The notes under the pieces are model-generated. The model made no database searches and was not told the DNA's origin. It worked only from the letters and a program-made list of their open reading frames with translations. This document shows, in pieces, positions 1 through 6,095 of a DNA stretch of 21,626 bases (the first letter of the stretch is position 1; the number at the start of each line of letters is the position of its first letter). The stretch spans positions 1 to 21,626 of the forward strand of contig UQXK01000029.1 of assembly GCA_900544985.1 (NCBI GenBank). Reading direction: 5' to 3'. A program made the translations under genes and the position numbers. The DNA comes from an uncultured Eubacteriales bacterium (GTDB lineage: Bacteria > Bacillota > Clostridia > Oscillospirales > CAG-272).

Positions 1-405
1 TGTCCGCCCCAAACCCGGACACAAAGGACTTTTCGGGAAAAGTCCTTTGGAATCTGAAAAGCTTCGCCAAAATGAAGTGGTGTGTTTTGAGCGAAGTTCT
101 TTGGCACACCTTTCTCCGAAAGAAAGGTAGGTTGGGGCTTCCACCCCAAACCCCAGACACAAAGGACTTTTCATGAAAAGTCCTTTGGAATCTCAAAAGC
201 TTCGCCAAAATAAAGTGGTGTGTTTTGAACGAAGTTCTTTGGCACACCTTTCTCCGAAAGAAAAGTAGGTTGGGGCATCCGCCCCAAACCCCGGACACAA
301 AGGACTTTTCATGAAAAGTCCTTTGGAATCTTAAAAGCTTCGCCAAAATAAAGTGGTGTGTTTTGAGCGAAGTTCTTTGGCACACCTTTCTCCGAAAGAA
401 AGGTG
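1..405. repeat. 138-bp hairpin-rich tandem repeat, about 2.9 copies, open at the left edge
   Basis: The same block recurs with an exact 138-bp period: the phrase ACAAAGG starts at 21, 159 and 297. Copies 1 and 2 differ at roughly 8 positions. Each unit contains nested inverted repeats: AAAGGACTTTT / AAAAGTCCTTT (23-33/38-48, 161-171/176-186, 299-309/314-324); CTTCGC / GCGAAG (62-67/91-96 in copy 1); GGTGTG / CACACC (79-84/105-110); ACCTTTCT / AGAAAGGT (108-115/121-128 and 384-391/397-404); and TTGGGG / CCCCAA (132-137/144-149). Much of the variation falls in loops (CGGG versus CATG; CTTCCA versus CATCCG), so most stems are kept. I see no coding potential and no CRISPR-like spacers. The array stops at about 405, right after the stop codon of the neighbouring gene, and may help end that transcript. 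Function is unknown; the family is not one I can name. Confidence 0.9.
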
Positions 406-407
406 TG

Positions 408-1433
408 TTATTTTTTGCTGTTTTTATTTTCTATTGCCTGTGCTATTCCGCAGACAGCGGCGAAGAACACTCCGGCGCATGGCCAGATTATCCATGTCGT
501 ATCCCAACGTTTTGTCAAAAAGCTAAGTCCGAGATAGACAGCGGTTATTGTGCACCAATATATCCCCGCGAGCGGACTGCTCTTCTTGGCGGCGCTTTTT
601 TTCTCTCTTGTATAATCGCTTTCTTCTAAGATTTTATCAAAGCTCGATTTTATCATTCCGAAGCGGACAAAAGCGAATACGGCGCAGGCGGCGGCAAAAA
701 TGAAAAAGCAAAGTGCGTATACCGATACGATTTCTTTTTCTTCCCATATAATCGAAATCGTAAGAAACGGTATAAGGGCGAGAATTATAAATGTTACGCC
801 GAAAATTATGCTTTTGTTGAAAGCGGGAGAGAATTCATCCCTTCTTGCTTTTGCTATTTCTTTTGCTTTTTCGCTTGCTTTGATGTTTTCTTTTTCAAGA
901 TATTCGTATTTTTGAAGCCCCATTCCCGTTTGTATAAATATGAGTACGACTATTGCCACGAGAAATAACAAGACCGCAAGACCGATTGCAGCCGCGATAT
1001 TTTCCGTTATGTTCATTATTTTATATTCGCTGATTCCGCCTAAAAGTATCAGCGTTATCGGGGATATTATGCAGAGGAATACGGCGAATGCGATTTTTAA
1101 GGCGGATTTTTTTGTTATGTCCATAAATGAGACGGCTTCTTCTTCGTCTACTGTGATTTCATTTTTTTCGTCCGAAGCCGTTTCATTTTTTTGCATATCC
1201 TGCGTATCGGGCTCTTCTTTATTATCTGTATCGCCGATATCATCTTTTAAAAGATAGTCTGTGCTGACACCGAAAAGCTTGCTCATGCTTATTATTTTGT
1301 CAAGCTCCGGAAGCGACATTCCGCTTTCCCATTTTGAAACGGATTGTCTTGATATATCGAGTTTAAGCGCGAGATCTTCCTGTGACCATCCGTTTTTCTT
1401 CCTTAAATATATGATTTTTTCATCGAGTCTCAT
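408..1433 (-). CDS. XRE-family HTH regulator with C-terminal membrane domain
   Basis: This 341-residue protein has an N-terminal XRE/Cro helix-turn-helix at about residues 5-60 (core WSQEDLALKLDISRQSVSKW). An acidic linker follows at about 64-105. The C-terminal part holds five or six predicted membrane segments, at about 112-134, 143-168, 207-229, 236-256, 291-306 and 313-332. Proteins with this layout are common in Clostridia, where the DNA-binding domain is probably tethered to the membrane; what they sense is generally unknown. The ATG at 1433 is preceded by AAGGAG (AAGGAGACTTATATG on the minus strand). The gene is monocistronic, with its own promoter at 1476-1504 and GGTTG-type half-sites upstream that may be its operator. 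Its stop codon sits 3 bp from the end of the 138-bp repeat array. The regulator class is secure; target genes and signal cannot be seen. Confidence 0.88.
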   Translation of the reverse strand: MRLDEKIIYLRKKNGWSQEDLALKLDISRQSVSKWESGMSLPELDKIISMSKLFGVSTDYLLKDDIGDTDNKEEPDTQDMQKNETASDEKNEITVDEEEAVSFMDITKKSALKIAFAVFLCIISPITLILLGGISEYKIMNITENIAAAIGLAVLLFLVAIVVLIFIQTGMGLQKYEYLEKENIKASEKAKEIAKARRDEFSPAFNKSIIFGVTFIILALIPFLTISIIWEEKEIVSVYALCFFIFAAACAVFAFVRFGMIKSSFDKILEESDYTREKKSAAKKSSPLAGIYWCTITAVYLGLSFLTKRWDTTWIIWPCAGVFFAAVCGIAQAIENKNSKK

Positions 1434-1475
1434 ATAAGTCTCCTTAAAGTTTAAAATTGTTTTCCGACTGTTTTA

Positions 1476-1504
1476 ATGTTAGCAAAAAAACGGTTTTGTA
1501 TCAA
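1476..1504 (-). promoter_or_regulatory. Sigma-A promoter of the XRE regulator gene
   Basis: On the minus strand TTGATA (1499-1504) and TAACAT (1476-1481) are separated by 17 nt. They lie about 45 nt upstream of the ATG at 1433. The -35 box matches the consensus at 5 of 6 positions and the -10 box at 4 of 6. Confidence 0.6.
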
Positions 1505-1539
1505 CCAATCATGCTTTGAAATTTGTCAACCTGTGGTTG
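1501..1539. promoter_or_regulatory. Putative operator: three GGTTG half-sites over the XRE promoter
   Basis: A perfect interrupted palindrome CAACC-TGT-GGTTG lies at 1527-1539. A further half-site, TCAACC, lies at 1501-1506 and overlaps the -35 box at 1499-1504. XRE regulators often bind short palindromes at their own promoters, so autoregulation is a reasonable inference. There is no direct evidence of binding. Confidence 0.35.
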
Positions 1540-1560
1540 CATATTGCTTTCGGAGCGGTA

Positions 1561-1597
1561 TTTTAAACAAAAGCGGGAGCATTTTCTCCCGCTTTTG
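1561..1597 (-). terminator. Intrinsic terminator of the uvrC-rsmD-coaD operon
   Basis: A 12-bp perfect stem, CAAAAGCGGGAG (1568-1579) with CTCCCGCTTTTG (1586-1597), and a 6-nt loop start immediately after the coaD stop codon. On the minus strand the stem is followed by TTTAAAATA. The T-tract is short but the position is right. Confidence 0.75.
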
Positions 1598-2092
1598 TCA
1601 GTTTTTATTATGTTTTTCTATTTCCTCTTTCAATATGTCATAGACCCCGTTCGGAAGTATGTCTGAGACATCTTCTTTTTTTATTATTTTATCTCTTACT
1701 ACGGTCGATGAAAGGGAGATATATTTTTCATTGGAGAATAGTATGAGCGTTTCAATTCCGTAATGCAATTTATGATAGTCCGCTTGGAGTTTTTCATATT
1801 CGAAATCTTTTCCGTCGCGCGCGCCCTTGACGATCACGGTAATACCGTTGTTTTTTGCAAATTCCCCTACAAAACCCGTTCCGTGTATTATTTTTACGTT
1901 TGGTATATCTTTTACGGCGGCGGAAAGCGCTTTTAAACGTGTTTCTGCCGTGAAGAATTTTTTCTTTGCCGGATTTTCGAATATGCCCACCGTGACCTCA
2001 TCGAATATATCGGCGGCTCTTTTTATGAGATCTAAATGTCCTGCTGTTACGGGGTCGAAGGTTCCGGCTACAAGGGCAGTCTTTTTTTGCAT
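1598..2092 (-). CDS. coaD: Pantetheine-phosphate adenylyltransferase
   Basis: CoaD catalyses the fourth step of coenzyme A synthesis, transferring AMP from ATP to 4'-phosphopantetheine to give dephospho-CoA in the cytoplasm. The 164-residue length is normal for the bacterial enzyme. The nucleotidyltransferase signature is clear: GTFDPVTAGHLD at residues 10-21, with the T/HxGH motif at T16-H19. The mid-protein motif VKGARDGKDFEYE and the C-terminal SLSSTVVRD (the ISSTxxR-type ATP-binding motif) are also present. The gene is last in the uvrC-rsmD-coaD operon. Its GGAG ribosome binding site lies within the end of rsmD, 2 nt separate the two genes, and a strong hairpin terminator follows. The rsmD-coaD pairing is widespread in bacteria, which supports both calls. 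Nothing looks damaged. Confidence 0.97.
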   Translation of the reverse strand: MQKKTALVAGTFDPVTAGHLDLIKRAADIFDEVTVGIFENPAKKKFFTAETRLKALSAAVKDIPNVKIIHGTGFVGEFAKNNGITVIVKGARDGKDFEYEKLQADYHKLHYGIETLILFSNEKYISLSSTVVRDKIIKKEDVSDILPNGVYDILKEEIEKHNKN

Positions 2093-2094
2093 TT

Positions 2095-2661
2095 TTATTT
2101 CTCCGTTTTGGGAATGAGATATGTTACGAAAACGCGTCCGTAACGGTTTTCTTTTTTTACTTCATATCTTTCTTTTATCTCGGGAAGCTCTTTGTCAAGA
2201 GCGTGTCCGCTTTCGCATATAAGTATGCTGTTTTCGTTTACAAGCTTACTGTCGTAAAGAGATGCGGCAACACTCGGAACAAGCTCGGACGCATAAGGGG
2301 GATCGATGAACACGATATCGAAAATATTTCTTCCTGCGGCGGATTTTATATATTGCGCCCAATCCATGCAGAGAACATTTGATTTTTGATACAGATGCGT
2401 CTTTTTCGCGTTTTCCGTTATAACGTTTATCGCGTCTCTGTTGGCGTCGACAAAGGTTGCTTTTGCGGCACCGCGGGAAAGGGCTTCAAGTCCCATTTGT
2501 CCGCATCCCGCAAATATATCGAGTATGTTTCTGCCTTCTATATCGAACTGTATGGAGCTGAATACCGCTTCTTTTACGGCGGCGGGAGTGGGGCGTGTTA
2601 TCTCTTCTCCTTCAAGCGTCTGCAAATTTGTTCCTCTCGCGGAACCTGTAACTATTCTCAT
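2095..2661 (-). CDS. rsmD: 16S rRNA (guanine(966)-N(2))-methyltransferase RsmD
   Basis: RsmD is an S-adenosylmethionine-dependent enzyme that methylates G966 (E. coli numbering) of 16S rRNA during small-subunit assembly. The 188-residue protein starts with the family-typical MRIVTGSARG. It has a Rossmann SAM-binding loop at about residues 47-57 (LDIFAGCGQMG) followed by LEALSRGA, and the catalytic DPPY motif at D120-Y123. The sequence RPTPAAVKEAVF near residues 23-34 matches the usual RPTxxxVKEALF stretch. The ATG at 2661 follows AAGGAG with a 5-nt spacer. It sits 15 nt downstream of uvrC and 2 nt upstream of coaD, so the three genes are almost certainly one transcript. Confidence 0.96.
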   Translation of the reverse strand: MRIVTGSARGTNLQTLEGEEITRPTPAAVKEAVFSSIQFDIEGRNILDIFAGCGQMGLEALSRGAAKATFVDANRDAINVITENAKKTHLYQKSNVLCMDWAQYIKSAAGRNIFDIVFIDPPYASELVPSVAASLYDSKLVNENSILICESGHALDKELPEIKERYEVKKENRYGRVFVTYLIPKTEK

Positions 2662-2676
2662 AATATCTCCTTATGC

Positions 2677-4500
2677 TTATTTGTCGTTTTTAAAATAATC
2701 CGTTATTTTGTCCGCTAATGCGGGCGTTATACCTTTTACGGTCAGCAGCTCCTCGCGGCTTGCCTTTTTTATTCCCGAAAGCCCGCCGAAATGAGAGAGC
2801 AGGGCGGAAGCTTTGGATTTTCCGATTCCGTCTATATCTTCCAAAACCGAGGTTTTCATCGTCTTTCTCTTTGAACCCATCATCTTTGAAACGGTAAAAC
2901 GGTGTACTTCCTCCTGTATACGGAAGATGAGCGAATAGACCGACGCTTCCGCGGCTATTGAGATTTCTTCTCCGTTCGGAGTTACGAGTGCTCTTGTTTT
3001 GTGATGGGAGTCCTTTACCATTCCGAGAGTCGGAATATCTATTCCGTTTTGGTCGAGCACTTCTCTGGCAGTTCTCACATGGGCGAGTCCGCCGTCTATC
3101 AAAAACAGATCGGGAGGAGGGGAGAGCGGATCTTCAAAGTGAGATATGCGGCGTGTTATCGCTTCGCGCATTGACGCATAGTCGTCCTGAACTTTTGTTT
3201 CTTTTATCTTGAAAAGACGATATCCGCTCTTTTTGGGCTTTCCGTGTTCGAATAATACCATGCCCGCCGTTATATTTTCATCGCCGATATTAGAGATGTC
3301 GAAAGCTTCGATTTTTTCGGGTATGACTTCGAGCCCCGATATCGAGGCGAGCCTGTAAAGCGTTTCGTCGCTCTTTGTCTTTTCGACAACGAATTCGCGC
3401 GCCTTTTGGGAGGCGTTTTCCTCCGCCATGCGACAAAGCTTTGCATAGTCGCCTCTGACGGGAGTTTTTATTTTTACGGAATATCCCGCTTTTTCGGAAA
3501 GCCACGCTTCTATCGAGGGAAGCTCGTCGTCTGATATTATTCCCGCGGAATTTATTTCGCGCGGAATGTACTCTCTTTTTTCATAAAGCGCATATAGGAA
3601 CGAGCATATCGCGGCGCTGTCGAGTATCTCTCCTCCGGAAAACACCATGTGTTCCGAATCTATGAGCTTGCCGCCGCGTATATAGAATACGCATATGGCG
3701 GCTGCCGCTTCTCCCGAATACCATGCGACAATATCGCTTTCTCTCGTTTCGGAGGTCACGACTTTTTGCTTTTCGCAGAGCTTTTTTATCGCTTTTATTC
3801 TGTCTCTGTATTCCGCCGCCGCTTCAAACATAAGATTTTCGGACGCATATGCCATTTTTTCATTGAGCGATTCTATAAGATCGTCTGTTTTTCCCGAGAT
3901 AAACGAAAGAGCGGAGTCGATAAGCTCCGCATATTTTTCTTTTGAAACTTTTCCGTCGCATACCGCCACACACCCTATATGACGGTAAAGACAATGGCTT
4001 ACTTTTCCTATATCTTTCGGAAAACTATGCTTGCAGGAGGGAAGCCCGAGCGCCTTACCCAGCGAATTTATTATGCCGTATACGGTTTCCGTTCCCGTGT
4101 ACGGTCCGAAATATTTTGCGTCCTTGTCCCTCTGCCTTGTCATTATAAGTCGGGGATATTCTTCGTTTGTCACGGCGAGGTATGGGTAGGATTTGTCGTC
4201 TTTGAGTTTTATGTTATATTTCGGATGATACAGCTTTATAAGGCTGTTTTCAAGCGAGAGAGCTTCTATTTCCGTATCGCAAAGTATATAATCGAAGTCG
4301 TATACGTTGCCTGTCATAGCGTCGGTTTTCGCATTGAACGCGCTTTCGTGGAAATATTGAGAAACGCGGTTTTTCAAAGCTCTCGATTTCCCGACATATA
4401 TCACCGTTCCGTTTTTGGCGCGCATTATATATACGCCCGGGCGGAGCGGCAGGGTATTCGCTTTTTCTCTCAGTCTTTCGGCATATTGCGGATTTACCAT
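2677..4500 (-). CDS. uvrC: UvrABC system protein C (excinuclease ABC subunit C)
   Basis: UvrC makes both incisions in nucleotide excision repair after UvrA and UvrB locate a lesion. The 607-residue protein has the expected order: GIY-YIG nuclease near the N-terminus (GVYIMRAKNGTVIYVGKS), a UVR motif for UvrB contact (about residues 200-240), the RNase H-like 5' nuclease domain with DISN and LFLIDGG motifs, and a C-terminal helix-hairpin-helix pair (DIDGIGKSKASALLSHFGG). A longer frame opens with GTG at 4527, but that codon lies inside the stem of the upstream ptsH terminator. The ATG at 4500 has GGGGA 6 nt upstream and is preferred. The four-cysteine cluster region reads CKHSFP...HCLYRHIGCVAVC, with C-x6-C-x3-C where I recall C-x7-C-x3-C, a small spacing change. 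It is the first gene of the uvrC-rsmD-coaD operon; I see no convincing promoter directly upstream. Confidence 0.96.
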   Translation of the reverse strand: MVNPQYAERLREKANTLPLRPGVYIMRAKNGTVIYVGKSRALKNRVSQYFHESAFNAKTDAMTGNVYDFDYILCDTEIEALSLENSLIKLYHPKYNIKLKDDKSYPYLAVTNEEYPRLIMTRQRDKDAKYFGPYTGTETVYGIINSLGKALGLPSCKHSFPKDIGKVSHCLYRHIGCVAVCDGKVSKEKYAELIDSALSFISGKTDDLIESLNEKMAYASENLMFEAAAEYRDRIKAIKKLCEKQKVVTSETRESDIVAWYSGEAAAAICVFYIRGGKLIDSEHMVFSGGEILDSAAICSFLYALYEKREYIPREINSAGIISDDELPSIEAWLSEKAGYSVKIKTPVRGDYAKLCRMAEENASQKAREFVVEKTKSDETLYRLASISGLEVIPEKIEAFDISNIGDENITAGMVLFEHGKPKKSGYRLFKIKETKVQDDYASMREAITRRISHFEDPLSPPPDLFLIDGGLAHVRTAREVLDQNGIDIPTLGMVKDSHHKTRALVTPNGEEISIAAEASVYSLIFRIQEEVHRFTVSKMMGSKRKTMKTSVLEDIDGIGKSKASALLSHFGGLSGIKKASREELLTVKGITPALADKITDYFKNDK

Positions 4501-4510
4501 TTCAATTCCC

Positions 4511-4574
4511 CGTAATAAGAAGAACACGGCAGATATGCCGTCTGCATATCAAATGCAACGTTTTCTGCCGTGTT
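4511..4574 (-). terminator. Hairpin terminator of ptsH
   Basis: An 11-bp perfect stem, AACACGGCAGA (4523-4533) with TCTGCCGTGTT (4564-4574), encloses a 30-nt loop. An overlapping alternative stem is GATATGC (4532-4538) with GCATATC (4544-4550). On the minus strand the main stem is followed by CTTCTTATTA. It lies 25 nt past the ptsH stop codon. The T-tract is imperfect, so read-through into uvrC is possible. Confidence 0.6.
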
Positions 4575-4599
4575 TGTGTATGTTTTTAAGATATCGCTG

Positions 4600-4857
4600 T
4601 TAAACAAGGCTTTCTACAAACTCTTCAAGCCCGTTTATAGCATCGACTTCGTCCGGACCGTCGGCAATGACCGTTATCGTGGTTCCGGCGGATATGCCCA
4701 TGGAAAGTACGCCGAGCAAGCTTTTGGCGCTTATACGGCGGTCATCTTTCTGTATCCATATAGAGCTTTTATATGAATTTGCTTTTTGAATAAAGAATGT
4801 TGCCGGTCTTGTGTGAAGACCTACGCTGTTTTTTATTGTTATATCGCGTGAAATCAT
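4600..4857 (-). CDS. ptsH: HPr family phosphocarrier protein
   Basis: HPr relays phosphate from enzyme I to sugar-specific PTS permeases. In Firmicutes, after phosphorylation on Ser46 by HPr kinase, it acts as co-repressor with CcpA. With the start set at the ATG at 4857 (85 residues), the active-site histidine falls exactly at position 15 (VGLHTRPATFF) and the regulatory serine at 46 (SAKSLLGVLSMG). This canonical numbering supports this start over the longer frame opening at 4896. The best Shine-Dalgarno (GGGAG) is 12 nt away, rather far. Thr16 replaces the common Ala after His15. The gene stands alone with its own promoter and terminator and no ptsI beside it. Crh is unlikely because His15 is present. 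Confidence 0.93.
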   Translation of the reverse strand: MISRDITIKNSVGLHTRPATFFIQKANSYKSSIWIQKDDRRISAKSLLGVLSMGISAGTTITVIADGPDEVDAINGLEEFVESLV

Positions 4858-4917
4858 ATTTTTAGGCTGCTCCCGTGTTTTCTGCATAATATGCATATTT
4901 TTTGATTTGTATTAAAT

Positions 4918-4946
4918 ATTATATCAACTTGCAGGGACAAAATCAA
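4918..4946 (-). promoter_or_regulatory. Sigma-A promoter of ptsH
   Basis: On the minus strand TTGATT (4941-4946) and a perfect TATAAT (4918-4923) are separated by 17 nt. The predicted start at about 4911 gives a leader of about 55 nt before the ATG at 4857. Confidence 0.8.
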
Positions 4947-5028
4947 TACTTTTTTTAAAATATGAATAAATATATTGTATTTTGTGTTGATTTATTCGGA
5001 TTTTTGGAAAAACAGGGGGACTTTATGT

Positions 5029-5505
5029 TTATTCTGATATTTTTATTATTTTTGCAGTGAACTCTCTTGTCATCGTATAGAACGAAAGCTCTTTTGATTC
5101 GGTGAGGAGAACGTTTCCTCCCATAAATAAACCGTGTTCGCCCGCTGTGCAGTTTAAGAGCATTTTTCCGCGCACAGTGCTTTTTCCCGGCACGGACGCT
5201 TTTACAAGCTCTCCGTTTTCATTGTATGTGTATATAGTAGATTCCGTAACGGTAAAATCTTCGATATATCCGACCTCTCTGTTGTCGGCGGCATAGTAGA
5301 GCTTGTCGTTTTTGTTTATGCCTATAATGTCGCTTGAAATTTCCGATATTTCAAACTCCACTTCAACCATTTTCGTTGTTTCTTCTTTTATATATACGTT
5401 GTATACTCTGAAAGCTATCGCGGCGATTATTATTATCGATACAACAACTATAAGTACGTCGGCAAGGTTGAATCTCGTTTTTATTTCGTTGTTTTTTGCT
5501 TTCAT
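5029..5505 (-). CDS. DUF4330-family single-pass membrane protein (second of a pair)
   Basis: This 158-residue protein starts with a short basic cytoplasmic segment and the motif TRFNLADVLIVVV. One membrane helix spans about residues 14-34, and a probably extracytoplasmic domain of about 120 residues follows, rich in beta-type sequence. The RFNxxDVLxx start is what I associate with DUF4330. It resembles the product of the gene just upstream (shared KTRFNxxDVL start, single helix, similar length), so the two are probably diverged duplicates. Its start codon overlaps the upstream stop by one base (TGATG), with AGGTGAAT-type pairing sequence before it, which implies translational coupling. It appears to be the last gene of the rimM-trmD-murJ chain. 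Molecular function is unknown; a role beside the upstream polymer ligase/flippase is inference only. Confidence 0.75.
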   Translation of the reverse strand: MKAKNNEIKTRFNLADVLIVVVSIIIIAAIAFRVYNVYIKEETTKMVEVEFEISEISSDIIGINKNDKLYYAADNREVGYIEDFTVTESTIYTYNENGELVKASVPGKSTVRGKMLLNCTAGEHGLFMGGNVLLTESKELSFYTMTREFTAKIIKISE

Positions 5506-6023
5506 CAGGATTCACCTCCCGCGATTCCGACACTGAAATCGGTTACAAAAGCTTCCGCGGCAAAATTTCCGTTTCGGAAGTATATTTTTGTGCCTACGCT
5601 TATTCTTTGTCCGGCGACGTATACAATGCCGCGTGCGTCTACTGTGCATACCGATGTGAGGGTGATGTAAACGTCGAGCTTGTCCTCATTCGCCGCGGAA
5701 CGTACCGTATAGGTATCCCCGCTTTTTACCGCGTCGTTACCGTAAACCAGAGTTTCTTTTGTTTTTATATCGGTTACGGTGCCGATAGAGGTGAACGTAG
5801 AGGAGTTCTGAGCTATTGATCCCTTTTCTATCTTTTGGGCATATTCTTTATCTATTCCGGACAGGCGGAGCGTATATACAACGGTCTTTTCCTCGCTCTC
5901 TTTCGACAGCGCTCCCGTCTGCATGAGTATAAAGTAAACTATGCCGAAGACGAGCGCCGCTATCATCAGTATGACGAGAACGTCGATGATATTGAATCGT
6001 GTCTTTTTTTTGCTGTTTTCCAT
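5505..6023 (-). CDS. DUF4330-family single-pass membrane protein (first of a pair)
   Basis: This 172-residue protein carries the motif KTRFNIIDVLVIL at about residues 7-19, one membrane helix at about 12-35, and an outside domain of about 135 residues. There is no catalytic motif that I recognise. It is the paralogue of the gene immediately downstream, which it overlaps by one base. It begins 72 nt after the O-antigen ligase family gene. The ribosome binding site is poor: the spacer region contains the small palindrome GAAAAG-CT-CTTTTC rather than a clear GGAGG. A single-pass protein with an outside domain next to a flippase and a polymerase recalls the position of chain-length regulators in Wzx/Wzy systems, but there is no sequence evidence that it is one. 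Confidence 0.75.
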   Translation of the reverse strand: MENSKKKTRFNIIDVLVILMIAALVFGIVYFILMQTGALSKESEEKTVVYTLRLSGIDKEYAQKIEKGSIAQNSSTFTSIGTVTDIKTKETLVYGNDAVKSGDTYTVRSAANEDKLDVYITLTSVCTVDARGIVYVAGQRISVGTKIYFRNGNFAAEAFVTDFSVGIAGGES

Positions 6024-6095
6024 GTAGAAAAGCTCTTTTCCCGGCGGCGTGATTTTGTTGCTCCGTCTGCCGCCGTAAACGGAACAGATTTTTTA

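Noticed and set aside
1..405. CRISPR array
   Set aside because: The repeat is continuous with a 138-bp period; there are no unique spacers and no cas genes.
363..629. Plus-strand ORF of 88 codons with a hydrophobic start
   Set aside because: It spans the end of the repeat and the antisense of the XRE gene; no ribosome binding site and no family resemblance.
3979..4515. Plus-strand ORF of 178 codons
   Set aside because: It lies entirely antisense to the conserved N-terminal part of uvrC and has no recognisable protein features.
4501..4527. GTG start of uvrC at 4527
   Set aside because: It sits inside the ptsH terminator stem and lacks a ribosome binding site; the ATG at 4500 has GGGGA at proper spacing.
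4964..4997. Terminator after the second DUF4330 gene (GAATAAAT / ATTTATTC)
   Set aside because: The stem is only A-T pairs with one G-C, and the loop is 18 nt; too weak to call. No other clear terminator is visible for this operon.
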